Origin: Verrucomicrobiota bacterium
GTDB taxonomy: Bacteria; Verrucomicrobiota; Verrucomicrobiia; Limisphaerales; UBA8199
Direction of reading: 5' to 3'
Assembly: GCA_003176045.1 (NCBI GenBank)
Contig: PSRM01000343.1
Location: forward strand, 1-64,000
DNA: 64,000 nt
Below are positions 48,354 to 56,568 of this stretch, one piece after another. A program made the position numbers and the translations under genes. Numbering within the stretch: the first letter of the stretch is position 1; every line of letters starts with the position of its first letter. The notes under the pieces were generated by a model. That model did not search any database. It was given only the letters and a program-made list of their open reading frames with translations, and had not been told where the DNA came from.

Positions 48354-48755
48354 ATGACAGCGTTGGAAGCAAAGTGGAGTCCTGCAAAACACCTCATTCT
48401 TGGGGAGGATCCTCAACTGCGACTCTACGCCGAAGCCGCAGTTTGGTTGAAAAAAATTGAGATGTTTCGAAAGAGCGAGGACGAGCGCTTGTTTTCTCAG
48501 GACCCGACGCCGGAAGATCTGGCGGTTCACAAAAGCCTGCTTCAACGACTTATCGCGGACGGAGCGCATCTATTGTCATTGGCCGAGCAGGTTGGTCTGC
48601 CGGAAAATGTTGAGGGCATTACTTCGGGATCGGTGGCAGCTACCGTGGATTTGTTGCGCGCCGACTACCGAGGTTGGCACGAGCCTATGTCGCCGGAAAA
48701 GCGGGAACGAATTCTAAAGCAAGCATTTCCGGATGGCGCGCAACCAGTTCATTGA
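48354..48755 (+). CDS. Hypothetical protein, first gene of an overlapping pair
   Basis: A 133-residue, mainly helical cytoplasmic protein (MTALEAKWSPAKHLILGEDP). It has an acidic/Leu-rich middle ('EDLAVHKSLLQRLIADGAHL') and a C-terminal 'SPEKRERILKQAF' helix. It has no signal peptide and no recognised motif. It overlaps the next gene by 23 bases, which suggests co-translation. The pair sits between a palindromic element and an R1 repeat. A small regulatory or toxin-antitoxin-like function is conceivable but not supported by any motif. Confidence 0.55.
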   Translation: MTALEAKWSPAKHLILGEDPQLRLYAEAAVWLKKIEMFRKSEDERLFSQDPTPEDLAVHKSLLQRLIADGAHLLSLAEQVGLPENVEGITSGSVAATVDLLRADYRGWHEPMSPEKRERILKQAFPDGAQPVH

Positions 48756-48966
48756 AGCCATCCACGAGGCTCGCTACGATTTGGAAACTTGCGCCGAGAA
48801 GGATAAGCCTGCCGCCCGCGCAAAACTCTACACGTTGCTCGATCAGGCTGCCCTAAGGACGGATCCGCCAGTCCGACCAGACGATATACTGGATGCGCTG
48901 TATGACGATTACAAGGACTTTCGGCGGATGAAACTACGACAACAATGGCCCAGGTTGAAGAGATAG
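48733..48966 (+). CDS. Hypothetical protein, second gene of an overlapping pair
   Basis: A 77-residue, charged helical protein (MARNQFIEAIHEARYDLETC) with a basic C-terminus (RRMKLRQQWPRLKR). The ATG is within the 3' end of the 48354 gene in another frame. The basic tail could contact nucleic acid. No family was recognised and no partner can be named beyond its overlapping neighbour. Confidence 0.55.
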   Translation: MARNQFIEAIHEARYDLETCAEKDKPAARAKLYTLLDQAALRTDPPVRPDDILDALYDDYKDFRRMKLRQQWPRLKR

Positions 48967-49158
48967 CCCTCTCCATTCGCCCTCCATCCGTTGCCTGCGA
49001 CTGAACAAAAAAGGGTTAGTTTTGGCCAAAATGCGGGAAGCCGGTTCCTATTCATCATTTAAGTTATCGCCTGATGAAACAATCCATCGGACACCGAGCT
49101 GAATTGATGCACGTGGGTGCATCTTGCGTTTCTGCGTTGAGCCTCGGCCATCAGAAAA

Positions 49159-49282
49159 GTAGCGCAGGTTTCCAACCTGCTGCATCGCCGATTTCCAATC
49201 GGCAGACCGTCCGAACAGCAGAGAGCGGCCGATTCGCAGGCTGGAAGCACTGCGATACAGCAGCTAGGAAATCTGCGCTACG
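49159..49282. repeat. R1 palindromic repeat, copy 3
   Basis: GCGCAGGTTTCCAACCTGCT on the left and GATACAGCAGCTAGGAAATC on the right, with the same two internal blocks as the other R1 copies. One arm has a CTAGG variant. It lies upstream of the cytochrome-biogenesis operon. Confidence 0.92.
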
Positions 49283-49342
49283 AAAAGGCAACTCGGACCG
49301 AAGACCGCCTTGCGCAAAACGCCTAAAAACAGTAAAAATTAA

Positions 49343-50467
49343 ATGGTGAATTCTTGGTTTTCCAGCCTTGCTCTCCTGGTTCTCGCCCTGGTTCTGGCCA
49401 GTTGCGACCGCAATGACATCAAAGTCTATCGGGTTGCAAAGGAAGCCCCCCAGACGCCCGCCGCTCAGGAACCAACCGCCCCAGCAGCACCGAGCGAGCC
49501 GGATACTGTCGCGGCCCGCCCGCGGCTCCAATGGAAGCTGCCCGAAGGCTGGAAAGAAGTCCCTCCCAGCGAGATGCGACTGGCCTCATTTAGTGTTGCC
49601 GGCAAGGATGGCAAGCAGGCTGATGTGAGCATCGTGCCGCTGGGCGGAATGGCGGGCGGCGACTTGCTGAACGTCAACCGTTGGCGAGGGATGGTCGGGC
49701 TGCCGGCTGTTCAAGAGGATGAATTTAGTAAGATGGGCCAGGACGTCGTCGCCGGCGGACAACCTGCCAAACTCTACGACATGGCCGGGGAGAACGCTGC
49801 TTCGGGCGACAAATCTCGCATCCTGGCCGCTGTACAACGACGCGAAGGAACCTCCTGGTTTTTTAAAATGAGCGGAGACGACCAATTCGTTGAGCAACAA
49901 AAGCCTGCGTTCATAGAGTTTTTGAAGTCGCTTACATTTGCAGAAGGTGGCAGTGATAGTTCGGCTGCAGCAATGCCAAACCTGCCACCGAGCCATCCGC
50001 CGATCGACAGCGCGGCTTTGACAACGGCTTCGAGTGGCGCGGTGACTGCCAGTCCGGACAGGCCCGAGTGGAAAGTCCCTGCCGGTTGGAAGGAAACTTC
50101 CGGGCAGTTCCTGGTGGCCAAATTCCTAGTAACTGGATCGGATAACGCCCGCGCTGCAGTCAACGTGAGTATTACGGGCGGCGGGGTCGGCGCCAATGTG
50201 AATCGTTGGCGCGGCCAGCTTGGCCTGGCTCCGCTGAGCGAGGACGACCTGACAAAACAAATGAAACCGCTCGCCAGCGGCACGGAAGCAAAACTCATAG
50301 ATCTCAGCGGCACAGAAGCAACCACCGGCCAGAAAGCCCGCCTGATCGGCGTTATTGTCCCGCAGGCAGACAGAACGTGGTATTATAAACTGATGGGCAA
50401 CCCGCAACTTGTCGCCCAGGAACGCAGTGCGTTTCTGAAATTCGTGCAGAGCGCGAAATACAAATAA
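49343..50467 (+). CDS. Lipoprotein with two homologous domains, upstream of resB
   Basis: A 374-residue lipoprotein: signal 'LALLVLALVLASC' with the lipidated Cys near 20. Two homologous domains of about 135 residues follow a Pro/Ala-rich stretch. The first spans about 55-210 ('WKLPEGWKEVPPSEMRLASF', 'VNRWRGMVGLPAV'). The second spans about 240-374 ('WKVPAGWKETSGQFLVAKFL', 'VNRWRGQLGLAPL'). Both end with a 'F.K...FVEQQKPAFIEFLKSL'-like helix. This duplication is clear by eye. The gene ends two bases before resB, so all three genes form one operon. It probably sits at the outer face of the inner membrane or in the periplasm; a role in cytochrome c assembly is a guess from context. Confidence 0.75.
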   Translation: MVNSWFSSLALLVLALVLASCDRNDIKVYRVAKEAPQTPAAQEPTAPAAPSEPDTVAARPRLQWKLPEGWKEVPPSEMRLASFSVAGKDGKQADVSIVPLGGMAGGDLLNVNRWRGMVGLPAVQEDEFSKMGQDVVAGGQPAKLYDMAGENAASGDKSRILAAVQRREGTSWFFKMSGDDQFVEQQKPAFIEFLKSLTFAEGGSDSSAAAMPNLPPSHPPIDSAALTTASSGAVTASPDRPEWKVPAGWKETSGQFLVAKFLVTGSDNARAAVNVSITGGGVGANVNRWRGQLGLAPLSEDDLTKQMKPLASGTEAKLIDLSGTEATTGQKARLIGVIVPQADRTWYYKLMGNPQLVAQERSAFLKFVQSAKYK

Positions 50468-50469
50468 CT

Positions 50470-51801
50470 ATGTCCGAACGGGTTTTGAGATCAGCGACTG
50501 AGCTTGCTCCTGCGCCTCACACAGGGGTGGGGACGGCCTCGTCCCCACGACCGGTGGCTGAGTTGAGGAAAGGCGGCCAAAAGCCGTCCCCGCCCGTTAC
50601 TGCTTTGAATCCCCTCATCACTTTCTTCAGCTCCCTTCGCCTCACAGTGGCCTGCCTGGCGTTCGGCATCGTCCTGGTGCTCTGGGGCACGCTTGCCCAG
50701 GTGGAAATCGGCACCTTTAAAGCCCAGAATGAGTTCTTCCGCAGCCTTTTCATTTACTGGACTCCCAAAGGCAGTGCTTTGAGAATCCCGATTTTCCCAG
50801 GTGGATATTCTCTGGGCTTTTTGCTGCTCACCAACCTGCTCACGGCACATTTCACCAGATTCAAATGGACAATAAAGAAAGCCGGCATCTGGATCACTCA
50901 CTTTGGGCTCATTCTCCTGCTGCTTGGCCAACTGCTGACCGACATGCTCGCCCGGGAAAGCGTGGTAAAACTTTACGAAGGCGAAACAAAGAATTATTCC
51001 GAGGATTTCCGCGGGACTGAGTTAGTGCTGATTGACAAGACCGATCCGCAGAGCGATCTGGTCTTTTCCATTCCGGACAAACTCGTTCGTGAACAGGCAG
51101 AGATCCATGATTCACGGCTGCCCTTGGCGCTCCGAATAAAGAAGGTCTGGCCAAATGCAGCGGTAGTGAAGCCAGACTCACAAGCTCCCATGGCGGTCCC
51201 TTCCGGCGCCACGGCAGGCAACCTTAAAGACTACCGCCTCATCCCCGAAGCGCCCGTCAGTGAAAACGATCAGCGAAACTCCGCTGCCGCATTGGTCGAA
51301 GTATTGAACGGCACGCAACCTCTCGGCAGCTTCTTTCTCACAGTCCTTTCGTCTGGCGGTCAGAGCTTCTCGCTGGGAGGCAAACAGTATGAATTGGGCC
51401 TGCGCTTCGTGCGTTATTATTACCCCTTCAGCCTCACTCTGCTCAAAGCCACGCACGAACAATATCGGGGCACGAAAACCCCCAAAAACTTTGCCAGCCG
51501 CGTGCGAGTCCAGAACTCCGACCAGAACGAAGCGCGCGAAACCACCATTTACATGAATAACCCGTTGCGATATGCCGGACTCACGTTTTATCAATATCAG
51601 ATGCTGGCCGGCGAGATGGCCCGGGAAGCCGGGGAAGCTCCGAATTCGGTCTTCCAGGTTGTGCGCAATCCGGGTTGGCTGACGCCTTATCTTTCTTGTG
51701 TGCTCATCACCCTGGGACTCGTGATTCAATTTGGAATGCATTTGGTGGGGTTTGTTCGCCGGAGATCAATAAGCCCAAAGCGGGCAAACGCAGCAGCTTA
51801 A
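50470..51801 (+). CDS. resB: Cytochrome c biogenesis protein ResB (CcsB)
   Basis: A 443-residue inner-membrane protein of System II. Family features are 'LITFFSSLRLTVACLAFGIV' (helix 1), a second and third helix near 115-155 ('AGIWITHFGLILLLLGQLLT'), a large periplasmic domain (about 155-400, 'NNPLRYAGLTFYQYQM') and a last helix 'YLSCVLITLGLVIQFGMHL'. ResB and CcsA together export haem and attach it to CxxCH motifs of apocytochromes. Residues about 18-42 (HTGVGTASSPRP...) are encoded by a palindromic element (50524-50596) and are not part of the family, so this cytosolic N-terminus is a repeat-derived extension unless translation begins later. Confidence 0.88.
   Translation: MSERVLRSATELAPAPHTGVGTASSPRPVAELRKGGQKPSPPVTALNPLITFFSSLRLTVACLAFGIVLVLWGTLAQVEIGTFKAQNEFFRSLFIYWTPKGSALRIPIFPGGYSLGFLLLTNLLTAHFTRFKWTIKKAGIWITHFGLILLLLGQLLTDMLARESVVKLYEGETKNYSEDFRGTELVLIDKTDPQSDLVFSIPDKLVREQAEIHDSRLPLALRIKKVWPNAAVVKPDSQAPMAVPSGATAGNLKDYRLIPEAPVSENDQRNSAAALVEVLNGTQPLGSFFLTVLSSGGQSFSLGGKQYELGLRFVRYYYPFSLTLLKATHEQYRGTKTPKNFASRVRVQNSDQNEARETTIYMNNPLRYAGLTFYQYQMLAGEMAREAGEAPNSVFQVVRNPGWLTPYLSCVLITLGLVIQFGMHLVGFVRRRSISPKRANAAA
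50524..50596. repeat. Palindromic element in the resB 5' coding region
   Basis: GTGGGGACGGCCTCGTCCCCAC forms a strong hairpin. A second half (GGCGGCCAAAAGCCGTCCCC) follows. The whole reads in frame as part of the ResB N-terminus. Confidence 0.8.
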
Positions 51802-51847
51802 GAAATCAAAACCGCGAATGGACTCGAACTGATGCGAAAAAGAAAAG

Positions 51848-53929
51848 ATGAAAATCCTGTTTAAGATAATTCCCTGGTTTTTCGTCGCCCTCTTCGGCTC
51901 CGAAATCATCGCCGTCTTTTTTGCGCCGAAAAAGGATGGTGCGATGCACACGCGCGAATTTGCCCGTCTTCCGGTGGTAATGAATGGCCGTGTGCAACCA
52001 TTCGATTCCGTTGGCCGCAACACGCTCCTTCAAATCCGCTCGACTGGCGACGTCCCGCTCGAAGAAGTCCCTTCGTGGAAATTCTGGCACCATCCCAAAA
52101 AGCTCAAATCCACCGATTGGCTTCTCGAGGTGTTGTTCAAGCCGGAATCAGCGGATGAGCGGCCCATTTTCCTGATTCATCATCCAGACCTCTTGGCCGA
52201 GTTGAATCTGCAGGACAAAGGCGTCAAGAAATCCCTCTTGCGCTACTACACGTTCAATCAACTCAAACCGGTTCTCGCAGAAATTGGCAAGCAGGGCGAC
52301 CAGGCGCGGCAAGTGGATGAAAAATTGCGCAACCCTTTCCAAAAGCAGGTCGTCAAACTCGAAAACGCGGTGGGCCTATACGTCATGATGAAGTCCGCGA
52401 TCCGCCCTCCCGGTTGGGACGATTTAGAGGCCGAGTTGAACACTTTCGAGCAGGATATTCCTGGCGGCGTCAAAGCCGTCCTCGCTCGTGATTCCGGCCA
52501 ACCTTACGACAAGGTTGTTTTCGAACGTTTCGGCGCCCCATTGAGCGAATTACTGGAACTCTCCAAAGACCCAAACGCCGGCCAGAGCTTCCCGCTTGTC
52601 GTGCCTCCATCTAACCCATCCCAAAACCGGGATGCCTGGAACAGCGTAGCCCAGGCTATTGTTGAGTCCGTGCGCGAAGGTAAAATACCCGCGCCGGTTA
52701 AGTATCTCGCAGCCCTCGGCACCGCCTACAGCACCGGGAAGACTGACGCTTTCAACACCGCGGTTGCCGATTACAAAGCCTGGTTCGAGCAAAACGATTT
52801 CGCCCCTGAAGTTAAAAAGGGGCGCAACGAGTTCTTCTTTAATGACACGAAAGCGTTTCTGCACTCGATGATTATCTATATCTGCGCGTTTATTCTGGCG
52901 TGCCTTTCGCTGCTGTTTCTTTCGTTGGTGCCTCTGGTTGGGGAAATTTTTCGCAGATCCTCATTTTACATCATTGCGCTGGCTTTTGTGGTCCATACGT
53001 TCGGCCTCGGCTTCCGCATGTACCTGGAAGGCCGCCCACCCGTCACTAATCTGTATTCATCCGCCATTTTTATCGGTTGGGGCGCTGTCATCTTTGGCCT
53101 GGTGCTCGAAAGAGTTTATAAGTTGGGCTTAGGCAACGTTGTCGCCTCGTTTGCCGGGTTCGTGACTCTGCTGATTGCGCATAATCTTGCCATAGGCGGT
53201 GATACCATGGAAATGATGAGAGCCGTGCTGGATACTAATTTCTGGCTGGCGACTCACGTGGTCGTGGTTACTCTCGGGTACGCTTCGACATTTGTAGCCG
53301 GGTTCCTGGCTATTCTTTACATCTTCCTTGGACTCCTTACGCCGATCCTTCGGCAGAAAATCTCAGCACGAGATGCTTCTGCTCTTGCGGCATCCGCCGC
53401 TCCTGGTGGTGTGCCGGCAGCAGTAGTAACCGCGGCGGTTATGAAGACACAGGCGGGAAAAATAGACGTAGGCCAGGCGCTATCCAAAATGGTTTATGCC
53501 ATCCTGTGTTTCGCCACTCTTTTCAGTTTCACCGGCACCGTGCTTGGCGGCATCTGGGCAGACCAATCCTGGGGCCGGTTCTGGGGCTGGGACCCGAAAG
53601 AAAACGGGGCGCTAATGATCGTCCTGTGGAACGCGCTCGTCCTCCACGCGCGTTGGGGCGGACTTGTTCGCGAACGCGGCATCATGAACCTCGCTGTTTT
53701 TGGAAACATCCTGACCAGCTTCTCCTGGTTCGGCGTGAACATGCTAGGCGTTGGGCTACACTCCTATGGCTTCATGGACGCCGCCTTCAACTGGCTCATG
53801 GCCTTCGTCGGCAGCCAACTCGTCATCATCGGCCTCGGCCTGCTCCCGCTCAACTTCTGGCGCAGCTATCGTTCCGCCGCCGTCCCGCCGCCTATTCCAG
53901 GAATGAGCCCCGAGCCACAGACGACGTGA
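51848..53929 (+). CDS. ccsA: Cytochrome c biogenesis protein CcsA (ResC), extended form
   Basis: A 693-residue inner-membrane protein. The C-terminal half (about 335-690) is a CcsA haem-handling protein with the tryptophan-rich motif 'WGRFWGWDPKENGALM' and candidate haem-ligand His residues in 'FVVHTFGLGFRMY', 'LATHVVVVTLGYAS' and 'GVGLHSYGFMD'. Residues about 30-335, between the first helix and the CcsA core, form a large periplasmic region ('FARLPVVMNGRVQPFDSVGR'), about twice the length of simple CcsA proteins but found in several Bacteroidetes/Verrucomicrobia-type CcsA. It works with ResB, encoded 46 bases upstream. The stop is followed immediately by a palindromic element. Confidence 0.9.
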   Translation: MKILFKIIPWFFVALFGSEIIAVFFAPKKDGAMHTREFARLPVVMNGRVQPFDSVGRNTLLQIRSTGDVPLEEVPSWKFWHHPKKLKSTDWLLEVLFKPESADERPIFLIHHPDLLAELNLQDKGVKKSLLRYYTFNQLKPVLAEIGKQGDQARQVDEKLRNPFQKQVVKLENAVGLYVMMKSAIRPPGWDDLEAELNTFEQDIPGGVKAVLARDSGQPYDKVVFERFGAPLSELLELSKDPNAGQSFPLVVPPSNPSQNRDAWNSVAQAIVESVREGKIPAPVKYLAALGTAYSTGKTDAFNTAVADYKAWFEQNDFAPEVKKGRNEFFFNDTKAFLHSMIIYICAFILACLSLLFLSLVPLVGEIFRRSSFYIIALAFVVHTFGLGFRMYLEGRPPVTNLYSSAIFIGWGAVIFGLVLERVYKLGLGNVVASFAGFVTLLIAHNLAIGGDTMEMMRAVLDTNFWLATHVVVVTLGYASTFVAGFLAILYIFLGLLTPILRQKISARDASALAASAAPGGVPAAVVTAAVMKTQAGKIDVGQALSKMVYAILCFATLFSFTGTVLGGIWADQSWGRFWGWDPKENGALMIVLWNALVLHARWGGLVRERGIMNLAVFGNILTSFSWFGVNMLGVGLHSYGFMDAAFNWLMAFVGSQLVIIGLGLLPLNFWRSYRSAAVPPPIPGMSPEPQTT

Positions 53930-53930
53930 T

Positions 53931-54015
53931 TTGGAGTGCGGCGACATGTCGCCGCTTTGGAACACCGCGACATGTCGCAGTGTTCCAAAGCGCGGACATG
54001 TCCGCGCACTCCAAA
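53931..54015. repeat. Composite GCGACATGTCGC palindromic element
   Basis: TTGGAGTGCGGCGACATGTC, GCGACATGTCGC and GCGGACATGTCCGC occur in succession, with TTGGAACAC/GTGTTCCAA arms. It lies between the convergent ccsA and YfhO genes and may serve as a shared terminator. Confidence 0.85.
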
Positions 54016-54028
54016 AGCTTCGCCCTAA

Positions 54029-56554
54029 CTAAGCTCGCCGTCGGAGGATTCCTGCGAAACAGCCCACGAGAGTAACGAGCGAGACGATGCTTCCGATCTG
54101 GAACGCCCGGTCCTGATACACAAGCCTCAAATGTCCCTTGCCAGGCACCTCGACCGCTTGAAACGCATAATTCGCTCGCAAGACAGCGAGGGGGTAACCA
54201 TTAAAAAAAGCGCGCCAATTGTGATAATAGGTTTGCGAGAGGACGACGAAGCAAGGCTCCGAAGTTTCAATTTGAAAATCCAACTGCTCCGGAGTGAAGC
54301 GCTCCAATTGAACTGCGGATGCACTGGCCGCTCCCTTATGGTCGCGGCTCCGTTGGGACGGAAGAAATACCAGCTTCCGGCCATCGAAATTCGGCGAGAG
54401 CAGCGCTCGCACTGCATTTGTATCATCCAGAAAAACCGGCCGCTGGCCCGCAGTGGCAAACGGGAGAAAGCTATCGCGCGGTTGCCATTTCGAGAGTTCG
54501 CCCGGCGCCGTTTTTTGCGAGACACCCATGAAATCCTCGAGGCGCGTATAATTGGCATTCGTGGAACCGTAGAGAATCGAGGCCAGTTCACCGCACTCAC
54601 GCGGATACAGCGAGAAAAAGCCATTCACCTTGGGCACGTGATCAAGCAGGTTGCAGTCGGCAAAATAGCCGGCTCGCTTGGCGAGGAAGTTTACCCTTTG
54701 ATCTTTGGCAATGAATTCCATGAACCTCTTTTCGGTGGATGGACCGAGCATGGCGCGGGATTGTCCCGCTTCTGGCTGCGGGTCCATTTTCAGCAAAGCA
54801 CGTGCGAGGCCGGGCTCATAAAGCGAGGCTGCTCCGGCCGGCACGGTGGGATTCTGATTCGGTTCGTGCGTCCACACATCGAGCCAGCAAAACACCAGCA
54901 GGACAAGTGGCGCCCATTGCACGAGACGTCCAATTGAACGCTCGCCAACATCAGATTCCTCTGACTCCGAAACGCCGGGTGAGGGCACCCGGCCTACAGG
55001 ACCACTGCTTTGCGCTTGTAGGCCGCGTGCCCCCACGCGGCGCTGCGTTAGCTTCCAGCAGGCAGTCAAGATGAGAACTGCACAAACCAGGAACCCTGCA
55101 CGCTCCAGCCCGTTACGCAATGTGTTGGATAAGTTGTCCGTCGGAAACGGAGCGCGCCAGGCCCAAATAAGAATTGCTCCAATCAGAAACAGCAATATCG
55201 CTCCGACCCAGAGCAATCGCCCTCGCACCCGACACTCAAGGATCTCCGACCTCTGACTTCGTACGTCTGACTTCTGACCTCCATGTTTTCCGCGGCCCAG
55301 CAGGTTGGCGAAGCCGAACGCTGCGAGAAGCGGTACCGCGAAGACGATAACCGTGACATACTTAATCGGATAAGTCATCAGCCCCAGCAAAGGAATGGCT
55401 TGCCTCAGGCAATGGCCGGGGGGCGTCTGGTCGCCCAGTGCGAGAAAGAAAGCGATCGCGACTGCAATCGCAAGCAGTCGCACAGGTTGGGAGCGCCAGG
55501 ACCACAAAGCCAAAATCGCCAGCAATAGAGGGGCAATTCCAAGAAAATAGGATGATGTCCACGACTGATCGTATTGAAAGAAAACCCCAAGGTTCGACAC
55601 GTGTCCGAAAACCATCGGTACAAGAAAGTTGGCCCAACCCCAGCCAGGCAAGGACCACCGCGCATCAGCATACCCACTCTCTCGCTGTGAATGAGCCGCC
55701 AAATCGAGGAAAGGCAAGAGCTGGGCAGCAGCTAAGCCAGCAACCAACGCCACTATGAGCGGAAATCGCCAAAGGTGAGGGTGAAACGTGAAACGTGAAA
55801 CGTGAAACGTGAGACCCGAAGCGCGCGTTGGGATTTTGGAAGGCCGCTCCTCAGGGACCGGGCCTGAACTTTGAACCTCGAACTTTGAACCTTGAACTTT
55901 GAACCCTGAACTATTTGCCCGATCGGTCGCCCAGAGCGCAAGGCAGATCAACCAGGTGAACAAAATCGTCTCCGGCCCGCCGGCGAGCATCTGGAGCGCA
56001 CCCAGGAAGGCGGCTGCCATAATCATCCTTCCGCCTTCCGTCCAGGCCCTTTGCACGAACAAAACCACCCAGGGCATCCAACTCAGCGTCGCGATGTGGC
56101 TGGGCCACATCAGCATATTCAAAGTGAAACCGTTGAAGGCGAAAACCAGGCCTGCCAGCGCAGCCCCCAGCCGATTACCCGTCCATTTGTGCGCGAAAAA
56201 GTACATCCCGAAGCCGGCGAAAAACAGATGGAGCAGGCAAAAGAAACCCAGCGACCATTCCAGCGGCAGGAGGAGGTAAACCAGCGCAGGCGGATAGAGG
56301 CACATCGTGTTCCACTGCGCTAGAAAAGGTAGCCCGCAGTTGTTGTATGGATTCCAGAGCGGCAGTTTGCCATGCCAAAAGCACTCGCGTTGGTAGTACG
56401 CCAGCGGATAGGCAAAAAAGCCATAGTCCCTTACAACAAACGTTTGCAGCCCGAGGATGACCTGCGGAAAGGAGGCAAAAATTAAACCACCAAGAATCAG
56501 GGCGAACCGGCCGGCAGAAAGCCAACTGCCAGATTCGTGTTCATTCGTGTGCAT
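54029..56554 (-). CDS. YfhO-family membrane glycosyltransferase-like protein
   Basis: About 841 residues from the ATG at 56554; the open frame continues upstream to a GTG at 56764 inside the GH9 gene. The GT-C-type layout has 10 or more hydrophobic helices. The N-terminal motif 'VVRDYGFFAYPLAYYQRECF' followed by 'LPLWNPYNNCGLPF' is typical of YfhO proteins, which modify cell-wall or surface glycans using lipid-linked sugars. The C-terminal soluble region (about 560-810) ends with 'YHNWRAFFNGYPLAVLRANY', the usual YfhO ending, then one more helix. At least three segments are translated repeats: 'FKVQGSKFEVQSS' with 'TFHVSRFTFHP', 'KSDVRSQRSEI', and 'RVGARGLQAQSSGPVGRVPS'. It overlaps the GH9 stop by 14 bases. 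Confidence 0.8.
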   Translation of the reverse strand: MHTNEHESGSWLSAGRFALILGGLIFASFPQVILGLQTFVVRDYGFFAYPLAYYQRECFWHGKLPLWNPYNNCGLPFLAQWNTMCLYPPALVYLLLPLEWSLGFFCLLHLFFAGFGMYFFAHKWTGNRLGAALAGLVFAFNGFTLNMLMWPSHIATLSWMPWVVLFVQRAWTEGGRMIMAAAFLGALQMLAGGPETILFTWLICLALWATDRANSSGFKVQGSKFEVQSSGPVPEERPSKIPTRASGLTFHVSRFTFHPHLWRFPLIVALVAGLAAAQLLPFLDLAAHSQRESGYADARWSLPGWGWANFLVPMVFGHVSNLGVFFQYDQSWTSSYFLGIAPLLLAILALWSWRSQPVRLLAIAVAIAFFLALGDQTPPGHCLRQAIPLLGLMTYPIKYVTVIVFAVPLLAAFGFANLLGRGKHGGQKSDVRSQRSEILECRVRGRLLWVGAILLFLIGAILIWAWRAPFPTDNLSNTLRNGLERAGFLVCAVLILTACWKLTQRRVGARGLQAQSSGPVGRVPSPGVSESEESDVGERSIGRLVQWAPLVLLVFCWLDVWTHEPNQNPTVPAGAASLYEPGLARALLKMDPQPEAGQSRAMLGPSTEKRFMEFIAKDQRVNFLAKRAGYFADCNLLDHVPKVNGFFSLYPRECGELASILYGSTNANYTRLEDFMGVSQKTAPGELSKWQPRDSFLPFATAGQRPVFLDDTNAVRALLSPNFDGRKLVFLPSQRSRDHKGAASASAVQLERFTPEQLDFQIETSEPCFVVLSQTYYHNWRAFFNGYPLAVLRANYAFQAVEVPGKGHLRLVYQDRAFQIGSIVSLVTLVGCFAGILRRRA
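54973..55043. repeat. R2 palindromic repeat, copy 2, inside the YfhO gene
   Basis: CGCCGGGTGAGGGCACCCGG CCTACAGG and TTGTAGGCCGCGTGCCCCCA arms, in the same orientation as 12022-12095. Translated in frame on the minus strand as 'RRVGARGLQ...GPVGRVPSPGV'. Confidence 0.9.
55241..55282. repeat. TCTGACTTC-type tandem tract inside the YfhO gene
   Basis: Units of CTCTGACTTC/GTCTGACTTC are repeated four times and translated as 'GGQKSDVRSQRSEI'. Confidence 0.8.
55780..55912. repeat. GTGAAAC and TTTGAAC tandem tracts inside the YfhO gene
   Basis: A GTGAAAC tract of five units (about 55780-55812) and a TTTGAACCTTGAACTTTGAA tract (about 55866-55910) are both in frame. They encode the 'TFHVSRFTFH' and 'FKVQGSKFEVQSS' segments within a loop of the membrane protein. 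Confidence 0.9.
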
Positions 56555-56568
56555 TCGTGGTTTCAAAG
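56529..56568. repeat. ATTCGTGT tandem tract at the GH9/YfhO junction
   Basis: ATTCGTGTTCATTCGTGTGC carries three ATTCGTG units. It encodes both the last residues of the GH9 protein and the proposed first residues of the YfhO protein (MHTNEHESGS). Confidence 0.8.
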
